NCBI RefSeq assembly: GCF_016584115.1
Contig: NZ_NRSK01000007.1
Span: forward strand, 1 to 64,000
DNA length: 64,000 nt
Source: Ectothiorhodospira mobilis
GTDB lineage: Bacteria; Pseudomonadota; Gammaproteobacteria; Ectothiorhodospirales; Ectothiorhodospiraceae
Direction: 5' to 3'
The translations under genes and the position numbers were made by a program. Below, piece by piece: positions 1 through 8,087 of the stretch. The number at the start of each line of letters is the position of its first letter. The stretch's first letter is position 1. The notes beneath the pieces are model-generated. The model ran no database searches. It was not told the origin of the DNA and saw only the letters and a list, made by a program, of their open reading frames with translations.

Positions 1-43
1 GCGTCCCTTCGACGCCCCGCGTCCCGGGGGCTGAGGTTCCCCC

Positions 44-910
44 TTGGCCCCCGGGACCTACACCGGTCGTTTTGCCCCCTCCCCCACCGGCCCGCTGCAC
101 GCCGGCTCCCTGGTGGCGGCGGTGGCCTCCTGGCTGGATGCCCGCGCCCATGGCGGCCTCTGGCGGGTGCGCATCGAGGACCTGGACCCGCCCCGGGAGA
201 TGCCGGGGGCCGCGAGCGCCATCCTGCACACCCTGGAGGCCCACGCCCTGCACTGGGACGGCGAGGTGCTCTTCCAGCATACCCGCCAGGCCGCCTACGA
301 GGCCGCCATGGAGACCCTGCGGGACCGGGGCCAGGCCTATGACTGCGGCTGCACCCGCCGCGAGATCGCCGCCGTGGCGGTGCACGGCCCCGAAGGCCCG
401 GTCTATCCCGGCACCTGCCGCCGGGGGCTGGCGCCGGGCAAGGCCCCCCGCGCCCTGCGGGTGCGCACCCACGACACCCCCATCGCCTTCACCGACCGCC
501 TCCAGGGCCCGGTCCGCCAGTGCCTGGAGACACAGATCGGGGACTTCGTCATCCGCCGCGCCGACGGCCTCACCGCCTATCAACTGGCGGTGGTGGTGGA
601 CGACGCCCACCAGGGGATCACCCACGTGGTGCGCGGCCTGGACCTGCTCTGCTCCACCCCCCGGCAGATCCACCTGCAGCGCCTGCTGGGCCTGGCCACC
701 CCAGCCTACCTGCATCACCCGGTGATCCTGGATGCGGGCGGCCGCAAGCTCTCCAAGCAGACCCACGCCCCGCCGGTGGACGATGCCCGCCCGGGGGAGA
801 ACCTGGCCGCGGCCCTCACCTTCCTGGGGCTGCCCCCGCCGGAACCCGCCCCCCCGGCGCAACTGCTGGCCTGGGCCGCCGCCCACTGGCCCCACCGCAC
901 CGCCCCCTGA
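44..910 (+). CDS. gluQ: Glutamyl-Q tRNA(Asp) synthetase
   Basis: This is a 288-residue truncated GluRS-like enzyme. The family attaches glutamate to the queuosine base at the wobble position of tRNA(Asp) and lacks an anticodon-binding domain. The class I signatures are visible: HAGS at residues 19-22 in place of HIGH, and KLSKQ at 235-239 in place of KMSKS. A zinc site typical of the family is made by C101, C103, Y121 and C125. The start must be TTG, because an in-frame TGA sits at 32-34 and no other start codon follows it; GAGG at 33-36 is a well-spaced ribosome binding site. That TGA closes a short open frame entering from the left edge (ending RPFDAPRPGG), which may be the tail of an upstream gene I cannot identify. 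Confidence 0.93.
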   Translation: MAPGTYTGRFAPSPTGPLHAGSLVAAVASWLDARAHGGLWRVRIEDLDPPREMPGAASAILHTLEAHALHWDGEVLFQHTRQAAYEAAMETLRDRGQAYDCGCTRREIAAVAVHGPEGPVYPGTCRRGLAPGKAPRALRVRTHDTPIAFTDRLQGPVRQCLETQIGDFVIRRADGLTAYQLAVVVDDAHQGITHVVRGLDLLCSTPRQIHLQRLLGLATPAYLHHPVILDAGGRKLSKQTHAPPVDDARPGENLAAALTFLGLPPPEPAPPAQLLAWAAAHWPHRTAP

Positions 911-1052
911 GGCAGGCCCCGGAATCAGGCCCCCTTGGCCGGGACGGCCGCATGCTGCATCCTATGTAACATCCATTTCCGTCCTCTCCGCCGTGGGTCC
1001 CGGCGCCGGGCACCCCGGCAGGCACCGGCCCAGGCGAATCGCAGCGCAGCCC

Positions 1053-1232
1053 ATGCCGACCCTGGACAAGACCGTCATCCTCTTTTTGACCGGCCTTCTG
1101 CTCTTCGCCTCCCCCCTGGTGGGCTGGTGGTCCCGGCCCGGGCTGCCCTGGTTCACGCCCTATCTCCTCTGGGGCGGACTGATCGGGCTGGCCGCCCTGG
1201 CCCACCTGCTGCAGCGGCGTCATGATCTCTGA
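1053..1232 (+). CDS. cbrX: CbrX-like small membrane protein overlapping cbrA
   Basis: A 59-residue ORF with two hydrophobic segments (about residues 7-24 and 33-52) and a short basic tail (LLQRRHDL). Its last 11 bases overlap the start of the next gene in another frame. In Pseudomonas a small ORF called cbrX overlaps cbrA in the same way and couples its translation; position, size and overlap match that arrangement, although I cannot align the proteins. No good Shine-Dalgarno sequence precedes the ATG. The 142-base gap before it shows no clear promoter. It may act mainly as a translational coupling leader rather than as a functional protein. Confidence 0.6.
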   Translation: MPTLDKTVILFLTGLLLFASPLVGWWSRPGLPWFTPYLLWGGLIGLAALAHLLQRRHDL

Positions 1233-4179
1233 GATCGGCCTGCTCTATGGCGCCGGGGTGGCCTACCTGGGGCTGCTGTTCTTCATCGCCCATGCCACCG
1301 AGCGGGGCTGGCTGCCCGCCGCCCTGGTGCGCCATCCCCTGGTATACATCCTGTCACTGGGGGTCTACGCCACCACCTGGACCTACTACGGCAGCGTGGG
1401 CTTCGCCCAATCCGAAGGCTACACCTTCCTCACCATCTACCTGGGGCTCACCCTGGCCTTCCTGCTGGCCCCCGTCCTGCTGGCCCCGGTGCTGCGCCTG
1501 GTGCGGGACTACCAGCTCACCTCCCTGGCGGACCTGTTCGCCTTCCGCTACCGCAGCCAGCTCACCGGCGTCCTGGTGACCCTGTTCATGCTGGTGGGGG
1601 TGCTGCCCTACATCGCCCTGCAGATCAAGGCGGTGACCGAGTCGGTATCGGTGCTCACCCGGGAGGCCCCGCCCAACCTGCTGGCCCTGGGCTTCTGCGC
1701 CACCCTGGGGCTGTTCGCCATCCTCTTCGGGGCGCGGCATATCACCCCGCGGGAGAAGCACGAGGGCCTGGTGGTGGCCATCGCCTTCGAATCGGCGGTG
1801 AAGCTGGGGGCCCTGCTGCTGGTGGGCGGTTTCGCCCTGTTCCAGGTCTTCGGCGGGCCCGGGGGGCTGGGCGACTGGCTGGCCGCCCACCCGCAGGCCC
1901 TGGAGACCCTGTATGCCCCGGTGAGCGAAGGGCCCTGGAGCAGCCTCATGCTGCTGGCCTTCGCCGCCGCCTTCCTGCTGCCGCGCCAGTTTCACATGCT
2001 CTTTGTGGAGAACATGGACCCCCGGTCCCTGCAGGTGGCCAGCTGGGGCTTCCCCCTCTTCCTGCTGCTGCTTAACCTGCCCATCCCCCTGGTGCTGTGG
2101 GCGGGCCAGGCCCGGGGCCTGGAGATTCCGCCGGACTACTACGTCCTGGGCCTGACCGCCGGGGACGGTGCCGGCTGGCTGGCCCTGCTCACCTTCATCG
2201 GCGGGGTCTCGGCGGCCAGCGCCATGATGATCGTCACCACCCTGGCCCTGGCCGCCATGTGCCTGAACCATCTCCTGCTGCCGGCCCACGTGACCCAGCA
2301 GAGCCTGCCCCGCAGCAACCTCTATGGCTGGCTGCTGTGGGGGCGGCGGCTGCTCATCCTCCTGATCATCGCCCTGGGCTACGGCTTCTACTGGCTGCTG
2401 GAGTTCAACCAGGGCCTGGTGCAGATCGGGCTCATCTCCTTCGTCGCCGTGGCCCAGTTCCTGCCCGGATTCCTCGCCCTGCTGTTCTGGCCCCGGGCCA
2501 CCCGCATCGGTTTCATCGCCGGCCTCTCCGGGGGCATCCTCATGTGGCTGCTGGCCCTCATCCTGCCGCTGCTGGAGGCCTCGGGTCTGCCGGGACTGCC
2601 CCTGAACCTGGCCGCCCTCATGGGCGCGGAGGAGGAGAACCGCTGGGCCTTCGCCACCTTCTGGTCCCTGGCGGTGAACAGCGTCCTGTTCGTGGTGGGC
2701 TCCCTGCTCTCCCGCCCCACGCGGGAGGAGGCCGAGGCGGCCCTGGCCTGCCGCCGGGAACAGCTGCCCCCGGCCCGCTCCAGCGGGGAGGTGCAGAGTG
2801 TGTCCCAGCTGGAGACCCATCTGGCCCGGGTGGTGGGGCCGCAGACCGCCGCCCTGGAGGTGGAACGGGCGCTGCAGGACCTGGAACTGGAGGCCACGGA
2901 ACGCCGTCCGGCGGAACTGCGGCGCCTGCGCGGACGCCTGGAGCGCAACCTCTCCGGGCTCATGGGGCCCCTGCTGGCCCGCATGATGGTGGACAACCGG
3001 CTGGATGTGGCGCCGCAGACCCAGGTGGCCCTGGCGGACAGCCTGCGTTTCGTGGAGGAACAGCTGGAGCACTCCACCGTACGCCTGCGCGGCCTGGCGG
3101 CGGAGCTGGACACCCTGCGCCGCTACCACCGCCAGGTGCTGCACGAACTGCCCCTGGGGGTGTGCTCCATCGCCCCCTGCGGCGACATCCTCATCTGGAA
3201 CCACACCATGTCCACCATCTCCGGCATCCCCGCCGACGATGCCGTGGGCCAGCCCCTGGAATCCCTGAAGGACCCCTGGGAAGGGGTGCTGCGCACCTTC
3301 ATCAACGGCGACGACCGCCACCTGTACAAACTGCAGCTCTCCGTGGAGGGGCGCTACCGCTGGCTGAACCTGCACAAGGCGGCCATCGAGTCCCTGATCC
3401 CGGGGGACTCCGCCGCCCACGGACTGGGGGGCATGGTGGTGCTGGTGGAGGATCTGACCGAACTCCACACCCTGGAGAGCGAGGTGGCCCACAACGACCG
3501 CCTGGCGTCCATCGGGCGCCTGGCGGCGGGGGTGGCCCATGAGATCGGCAACCCCCTCACGGGCATCACCTCCCTGGCGCAGAACCTGCGCTACGAGCAG
3601 GACCCGGCGGAGGTGGAACTGACCGTGCGCCAGATCCTGGAACAGACCCGGCGCATCAACGACATCGTGCAGTCCCTGATCACCTTCAGCCACGCCGGCG
3701 AGGCGCCGCGTCCCCTGCCAGCGGCGGTGGACCTGCGCGCCTGTGTGGACGAGGCGCTGCAGCTGGTGCAACTGGGGGAGAGCGGGCGGGAGATCGCCTG
3801 CCTCAACCACGTGCCCCGGGATCTGCGCGCCCGGGGCAACCAGCAGCGCCTGCTGCAGGTCTTCGTCAATCTCATCAACAACGCCCTGCAGGCCTCCCGT
3901 GCCGGTGACCGGATCACCATCACGGGCGAGCGTGTCCCCGGCGGTGTGGAGGTGCACGTGGAGGACGAGGGCAGCGGCATCGAGGACGGCCTGCTGGATC
4001 AGATCTTCGAACCCTTCTTCACCACCAAGCCCCCCGGCGAGGGCACCGGACTGGGCCTTTCCGTGGTGTACAGCATCATCCAGGATCACGGCGGGACGGT
4101 CTTCGCGGACAACCGCCCCGAGGGGGGCACGCGCTTTCGCATCCGCCTGCCGGCGGCCGAAGAGGAGGTCATGGCTTGA
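1222..4179 (+). CDS. cbrA: CbrA: SLC5-type transporter/histidine kinase fusion
   Basis: This 985-residue membrane sensor kinase is the partner of CbrB in carbon/nitrogen balance control. The first 500 or so residues form about 13 membrane segments of a sodium/solute symporter (SLC5) fold. A linker region with heptad-like helices (about 510-640) follows, where the STAC domain is expected. A PAS-like domain (about 640-745) comes next, then a DHp/ATPase kinase core. The phosphorylated histidine is H773 in HEIGNPLTGI. The N box (NLINNALQAS) and the G boxes (DEGSGIEDG, GEGTGLGLS) are intact. Length matches Pseudomonas CbrA. The stop overlaps the cbrB start (TTGA). Whether the transporter part moves or only senses a substrate (histidine in Pseudomonas) cannot be read from sequence. 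Confidence 0.88.
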   Translation: MISEIGLLYGAGVAYLGLLFFIAHATERGWLPAALVRHPLVYILSLGVYATTWTYYGSVGFAQSEGYTFLTIYLGLTLAFLLAPVLLAPVLRLVRDYQLTSLADLFAFRYRSQLTGVLVTLFMLVGVLPYIALQIKAVTESVSVLTREAPPNLLALGFCATLGLFAILFGARHITPREKHEGLVVAIAFESAVKLGALLLVGGFALFQVFGGPGGLGDWLAAHPQALETLYAPVSEGPWSSLMLLAFAAAFLLPRQFHMLFVENMDPRSLQVASWGFPLFLLLLNLPIPLVLWAGQARGLEIPPDYYVLGLTAGDGAGWLALLTFIGGVSAASAMMIVTTLALAAMCLNHLLLPAHVTQQSLPRSNLYGWLLWGRRLLILLIIALGYGFYWLLEFNQGLVQIGLISFVAVAQFLPGFLALLFWPRATRIGFIAGLSGGILMWLLALILPLLEASGLPGLPLNLAALMGAEEENRWAFATFWSLAVNSVLFVVGSLLSRPTREEAEAALACRREQLPPARSSGEVQSVSQLETHLARVVGPQTAALEVERALQDLELEATERRPAELRRLRGRLERNLSGLMGPLLARMMVDNRLDVAPQTQVALADSLRFVEEQLEHSTVRLRGLAAELDTLRRYHRQVLHELPLGVCSIAPCGDILIWNHTMSTISGIPADDAVGQPLESLKDPWEGVLRTFINGDDRHLYKLQLSVEGRYRWLNLHKAAIESLIPGDSAAHGLGGMVVLVEDLTELHTLESEVAHNDRLASIGRLAAGVAHEIGNPLTGITSLAQNLRYEQDPAEVELTVRQILEQTRRINDIVQSLITFSHAGEAPRPLPAAVDLRACVDEALQLVQLGESGREIACLNHVPRDLRARGNQQRLLQVFVNLINNALQASRAGDRITITGERVPGGVEVHVEDEGSGIEDGLLDQIFEPFFTTKPPGEGTGLGLSVVYSIIQDHGGTVFADNRPEGGTRFRIRLPAAEEEVMA

Positions 4180-5498
4180 ACCGCATTCTCGTCGTCGAGG
4201 ACGAAACCGTCATCCGCCGCGCCCTGGTGCGCCTGCTGGAACACGAGGGCTACCGCGTGGCCGAGGCCGGCGGCCTGGAGGAGGCCCGGGCACACTGCGG
4301 CGAGGCCGCCTTCGACCTGCTCATCTGCGACCTGCGCCTGCCCGATGGCGAGGGCATCCGTCTCGCCGGCGAACTGCCCGGGGTCCCCGTACTCATCATG
4401 ACCAGCTACGCCAGCGTGCGCTCCGCCGTGGACGCCATGAAGCAGGGGGCGGCGGACTACATCGCCAAGCCCTTCGACCACGACGAGATGCTGCTGTGCG
4501 TCGCCCGCATCCTCAAGCAGCACCAGCTGGAGAAGGAGAACGCCCAGCTGCATTCGGAAATCGGCGAGGTCTACCCCGTGGACGGCATGGTGGGGGAGGC
4601 CCCGGCCATGCGCGAGGTGTGCCGCATGGTGGAGAAGGTCTCCCCCACCGACACCACCGTGCTCATCCGCGGTGAGTCGGGCACGGGCAAGGAACTGGTG
4701 GCCCGGGCCATCCACAAGAAGGGCCCCCGGGCCCAGGCCCCGCTGATCAGCGTCAACTGCGCCGCCATCCCCGAGGGCCTGCTGGAATCGGAGCTCTTCG
4801 GCCACGAGAAGGGGGCCTTCACCGGGGCGGGCCAGACCCGCCAGGGCCTGGTGGAGGCCGCCGACACCGGCACCCTCTTTCTGGACGAGATCGGCGAACT
4901 CACCCCCCAGGCCCAGTCCCGCCTGCTGCGGGTGCTGCAGGATGGCGAGATCCGCCGCGTGGGGGCCACCCAGAGCCGCAAGGTGGACGTGCGCCTGCTG
5001 GCCGCCACCCATCGCGACCTGGAGCACATGGTGCGCGAAGGGGGCTTTCGCGAGGACCTCTACTACCGCCTCAAGGTCATGGAGATCACCCTGCCCCCGC
5101 TGCGGGAGCGCCGGGAGGACCTGCCGCGGCTGGCCCGCTTCCTGCTGGAGAAGGCCTGCAAGCGTCTCAAGCGCACCCCGGTGGAGCTGGACCCGGCCGC
5201 CCTGGAGGCGATGCAGGCCCATGGCTGGCCCGGCAACGTGCGCGAACTGGAAAATGCCATCGAACGGGCGGTGATCCTGGCCGATGGTGAGCCCATCCGC
5301 CCCGAACACCTGGCCCTCACCCCGGCCGTGGACCGCACGCAAGAGGCCAGCACCAGCCTGGAGGACTACTTCCGCCGCTTCGTCCTGGAGAACCAGGGAC
5401 ACATGACCGAGACCGAGCTGGCCCGCCGCCTGGGCATCAGCCGCAAGGCCCTGTGGGAGCGGCGCACCCGGATGGGGATCCCCCGGCCCAAGGGGTGA
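4176..5498 (+). CDS. cbrB: CbrB: sigma-54-dependent response regulator
   Basis: A 440-residue NtrC-family activator, with three parts in order. The receiver domain has phospho-acceptor D52, acidic residues near D9/E10, T76 and K98. The AAA+ sigma-54 interaction domain has Walker A GESGTGKE at 166-173, the GAFTGA loop at 213-218 that contacts sigma-54, and Walker B with D237/E238. A Fis-type helix-turn-helix occupies about residues 413-437. It starts with TTG inside the end of cbrA (4-base overlap), so it is translationally coupled to its kinase. An inverted repeat with half-sites like the known CbrB target and a sigma-54 promoter lie directly downstream, before the next gene. An NtrC-class partner separates this pair from the CrbS/CrbR acetate system, whose regulator is LuxR-type. 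Confidence 0.88.
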   Translation: MNRILVVEDETVIRRALVRLLEHEGYRVAEAGGLEEARAHCGEAAFDLLICDLRLPDGEGIRLAGELPGVPVLIMTSYASVRSAVDAMKQGAADYIAKPFDHDEMLLCVARILKQHQLEKENAQLHSEIGEVYPVDGMVGEAPAMREVCRMVEKVSPTDTTVLIRGESGTGKELVARAIHKKGPRAQAPLISVNCAAIPEGLLESELFGHEKGAFTGAGQTRQGLVEAADTGTLFLDEIGELTPQAQSRLLRVLQDGEIRRVGATQSRKVDVRLLAATHRDLEHMVREGGFREDLYYRLKVMEITLPPLRERREDLPRLARFLLEKACKRLKRTPVELDPAALEAMQAHGWPGNVRELENAIERAVILADGEPIRPEHLALTPAVDRTQEASTSLEDYFRRFVLENQGHMTETELARRLGISRKALWERRTRMGIPRPKG

Positions 5499-5520
5499 CC
5501 CGGCCCGCCCCGGCCGCGAC

Positions 5521-5566
5521 CGTTCTGTTACCTCGGGTAACAGCCGTTACCCGAGGTAACAGAACG
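5521..5566. promoter_or_regulatory. Perfect 21-bp inverted repeat, probable CbrB binding site
   Basis: Arms 5521-5541 and 5546-5566 are perfect reverse complements separated by AGCC. Each arm is itself a smaller palindrome, GTTACC-NNN-GGTAAC, so the element holds four half-sites. The outer ones read TGTTAC (5526-5531) and GTAACA (5556-5561). As I recall, the recognition sequence proposed for CbrB in Pseudomonas is built from TGTTAC and GTAACA half-sites, with a different spacing. The element sits about 85 bases upstream of a sigma-54 promoter, a usual enhancer distance. It could also fold as a terminator hairpin for cbrB, but no T-run follows. Confidence 0.6.
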
Positions 5567-5614
5567 CCATGCCGCTGTTCCTTTATGTCCTTGTTTCTCA
5601 AGGGAACACTAATC

Positions 5615-5630
5615 CGGCACGATGCATGCT
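5615..5630 (+). promoter_or_regulatory. Sigma-54 promoter for the DUF294 gene
   Basis: The sequence CGGCACG-ATGC-ATGCT matches the -24/-12 consensus TGGCACG-N4-TTGCT at 10 of 12 defined positions. It has the obligatory GG (5616-5617) and GC (5628-5629) exactly ten bases apart. The predicted transcription start is near 5641, which places the ATG at 5668 inside the transcript and the ATG at 5569 outside it. The palindrome at 5521-5566 is the natural enhancer, and the activator gene cbrB is immediately upstream. Confidence 0.7.
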
Positions 5631-5667
5631 TTCTATCCCGCATCATCCACGGCGGCGACGGGCCTTC

Positions 5668-7593
5668 ATGCACACGGATCCCACAAGCGGTCAGGAACGC
5701 CCCCAGGGCGTATTGATCCCGGTGATGGAATTCCTGGGACGGCATTCGCCGTTCGACCAGATGGATCCCGTGCACCTGGAATTCCTGGCCAAGCGCCTGA
5801 AGCTGGTGTTCTACGCCCACGATGAGGAGGTGACCGGCCCCCGTGCCGGTCCGGCGAACCGCTTCTTCATCATCAAGCAGGGCCGCGTCCTGGGAGAACC
5901 CCTGGACGCGGACGGCAATATCACCAGCACCGCCTGGGAACTGGTCCCCGGGGAATGCTTCCCCGTGGGGGCGCTCATGGGGCGGCGAGCGGTGCGCACC
6001 CGCTACCGGGCGGCGGAGGACACCTTCTGCTTCGAGCTGGACCGGGAGGACTTCCACAAGCTCTTTCGCATGTCCGGGGAGTTTCAGGATTTCTGCACCC
6101 GCCGCCTGGCCAGCCTGCTGGACAAGGTGCGCCGCCAGGTACAGGCCAGCGCCGCGGCGGGGCTGGGTGGGGACACCTCCCTGAACACCACCCTGGGGGA
6201 GCGGGTGCGCCGCGAACCCATCACCTGCCCCCCGGGCACCCCCATCCGCCAGGTGCTGCAGACCATGGACGACGAGCACGTGGGCAGCGTGGTGGTGGTG
6301 GACGCCAGCCAGCGCCCCCTGGGGGTGTTCACGCTGCACGACCTGCTCAGCCGCGTCTCCCTGCCGGAGGTGGGCCTGGACGAACCCATCGAGGCGGTGA
6401 TGACCCCGGACCCCATCACCCTGCCCCCCACGGCCTTCGCCTTCGAGGCGGCCATGCTCATGGCCAGCCACGGCTTCCATCATCTGTGCATCGTGGAGCG
6501 GGGCCGGCTCACCGGGGTCATCTCCGAACGGGACCTGTTCTCGCTGCAGCGGGTGGGGCTGGTGAACCTGAGCCGGGCGGTGGGCCGCGCCGAGGACGTG
6601 GCCACCCTGGCGCGCCTGGGCCGCGACGTGCACCTGCTCATCGGGCAGATGATCGCCCAGGGGGTGCGGGTGGACCAGATCACCCAGATCATCACCCTGC
6701 TCAACGACCAGGTGACCCGGCGCGTGATCCAGCTCTGCCTGGACGACACGGACCCGGAACTGCCCGAATTCACCTGGCTGGCCTTCGGCAGCGAGGGGCG
6801 CCAGGAGCAGACCCTGAAGACGGATCAGGACAACGGCATCCTGTTCCTGCCCCGGGAAGGCATGACCGCCGAGGAGGCGCGGCAGCGGCTGCTGCCGGTG
6901 GCCCAGCGCATCAACCAGGCCCTGGACCTGTGCGGCTTCCCCCTGTGCAAGGGCAACGTCATGGCGGGCAACCCGGAATGCTGCCTGAGCGCGGACGAAT
7001 GGCGCCAGCGCTTCACCCGCTGGATCGACCAGGGCACGCCGCGCCATCTGCTCAATGCCAGCATCTACTTCGATTTCCGCGTGCTCCACGGCAACCAGGC
7101 CGCGGGGGAGGACCTGCGCACGTGGCTGCTGGAGAAGACCTCACAGAACAGCCGTTTCCTGCGCCAGATGGCGGAGAACGCCCTGCGTCTGCGTCCGCCC
7201 CTGGGCCTGTTCGGGGATTTCAAGGTCACCTCCGGCGGGGCCCATCCCCGCAGCCTGGACCTGAAGGTGAACGGGGCCACCCCCATCGTGGACGTGGCCC
7301 GTATCCACGCCCTCGCCCACCAGATACCGGAGACCAACACCGCCCGGCGCCTGGAGGCCTGCACCGGGGCGGGGCTGATGAAGCGCGAGGACGTGGCCGC
7401 CTGGCTCAACGCCTATCACTACATCCAGCTGCTGCGCATGCGCAGCCACCAGGAGCAGTCCCAGGCGGGGCAGCCGCTGAGCAATTTCGTCAATCCGGAG
7501 CGCCTGGACGAGCTGGAGCAGCGCATCCTGAAGGAGGCCTTCCGTCAGGTGCGCAAACTCCAGTCCCGCCTGGCCCTGGACTACCAGTTGTAG
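5668..7593 (+). CDS. cNMP-binding/CBS/DUF294 nucleotidyltransferase-like protein
   Basis: A cytoplasmic signalling-type protein of 641 residues. In order it has a cyclic-nucleotide-binding-like beta barrel (about 10-140), a pair of CBS domains (about 170-295), a DUF294 nucleotidyltransferase-like domain related to GlnD with GSEGRQEQ and DQDN near residues 373-392, and the C-terminal DUF294-associated helical domain. Such proteins are regularly encoded next to the DUF4212/sodium:solute symporter pair and acs, as here, and are presumed to regulate uptake; the substrate of the transferase domain is unknown. I chose the ATG at 5668 because the frame's earlier ATG (5569) lies upstream of the predicted sigma-54 transcript start. 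Codon 20 of the upstream ORF (5725, VMEFLG) is another possible start. No strong ribosome binding site is visible for any of them. Confidence 0.85.
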   Translation: MHTDPTSGQERPQGVLIPVMEFLGRHSPFDQMDPVHLEFLAKRLKLVFYAHDEEVTGPRAGPANRFFIIKQGRVLGEPLDADGNITSTAWELVPGECFPVGALMGRRAVRTRYRAAEDTFCFELDREDFHKLFRMSGEFQDFCTRRLASLLDKVRRQVQASAAAGLGGDTSLNTTLGERVRREPITCPPGTPIRQVLQTMDDEHVGSVVVVDASQRPLGVFTLHDLLSRVSLPEVGLDEPIEAVMTPDPITLPPTAFAFEAAMLMASHGFHHLCIVERGRLTGVISERDLFSLQRVGLVNLSRAVGRAEDVATLARLGRDVHLLIGQMIAQGVRVDQITQIITLLNDQVTRRVIQLCLDDTDPELPEFTWLAFGSEGRQEQTLKTDQDNGILFLPREGMTAEEARQRLLPVAQRINQALDLCGFPLCKGNVMAGNPECCLSADEWRQRFTRWIDQGTPRHLLNASIYFDFRVLHGNQAAGEDLRTWLLEKTSQNSRFLRQMAENALRLRPPLGLFGDFKVTSGGAHPRSLDLKVNGATPIVDVARIHALAHQIPETNTARRLEACTGAGLMKREDVAAWLNAYHYIQLLRMRSHQEQSQAGQPLSNFVNPERLDELEQRILKEAFRQVRKLQSRLALDYQL

Positions 7594-7622
7594 GGAGGTT
7601 CGCGGATGGGGCCCGGCAGAAG

Positions 7623-7656
7623 GCCCCGGCGCGCAAGGGAGGAACCCCGCCGGGGC
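7623..7656 (+). terminator. Hairpin after the DUF294 gene
   Basis: Perfect 9-bp arms (GCCCCGGCG at 7623-7631, CGCCGGGGC at 7648-7656) lie 30 bases past the stop, without a T-run. This may be a factor-dependent terminator or an mRNA-stabilising hairpin. The rest of the 211-base gap up to 7804 shows no convincing promoter. Confidence 0.3.
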
Positions 7657-7804
7657 ATGGCCCGCGGCAGCATGTTTCAAGGGGAGGATGAGAGGTTTTT
7701 GCGACAACCCGCTCGACAACGACCGAAAACGGAACGATGGAGGAAGACCGGGTGAAACCGACCCACGCAGTCCACAACAAGACCTTTGCACGGAGGAGTA
7801 TCCC

Positions 7805-8071
7805 ATGAACACAAAGCTTCAAGAGCAACGAAGCGCCTACTGGAAGGCGAACCTGCGCATCCTCATCGGATGCCTGATCGTCTGGTTCATCGCCGGTTAT
7901 GTGCTGCCCATCTTCATGGTGGACGTGCTGAACCTGATCTCACTGGGCGGCTATCCGCTGGGCTTCTGGATGGCGCAACAGGGGTCGATCTACGTCTTTC
8001 TGATGCTGATCTTCTTCTATGCCTGGCGCATGAACCGTCTGGACCGCAAGTTCGACGTCCACGAAGAGTGA
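7805..8071 (+). CDS. DUF4212 small subunit of sodium:solute symporter
   Basis: An 88-residue protein with two membrane helices (about 18-38 and 55-76) and charged ends. It belongs to DUF4212, the putative small subunit that accompanies the large VC_2705-type sodium/solute symporters. The ATG at 7805 has GGAGG at 7792-7796 and is preferred over the in-frame upstream ATG at 7688. It sits 16 bases before the large subunit gene. The pair is generally thought to import acetate or related small carboxylates, fitting the acs gene downstream; substrate is inference. Confidence 0.88.
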   Translation: MNTKLQEQRSAYWKANLRILIGCLIVWFIAGYVLPIFMVDVLNLISLGGYPLGFWMAQQGSIYVFLMLIFFYAWRMNRLDRKFDVHEE

Positions 8072-8087
8072 CACTGGGGGAGACATC

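Noticed and set aside
1354-4089. A 911-codon minus-strand open frame opposite cbrA
   Set aside because: Composition (G, Q, H rich, repetitive) and full overlap with a conserved kinase mark it as an antisense shadow.
5569-5667. A start 33 codons upstream for the DUF294 gene
   Set aside because: This ATG lies before the predicted sigma-54 transcript start near 5641 and the extra residues do not look like family sequence.
5499-5667. A crcZ-like small RNA after cbrB
   Set aside because: The space is only 169 bases, has no series of A-rich AANAANAA Hfq/Crc-binding motifs, and the promoter points straight into the DUF294 gene.
7656-7674. Sigma-54-like TGGCCCG...GCA before the DUF4212 gene
   Set aside because: GG and GC are nine, not ten, bases apart, a spacing sigma-54 does not tolerate.
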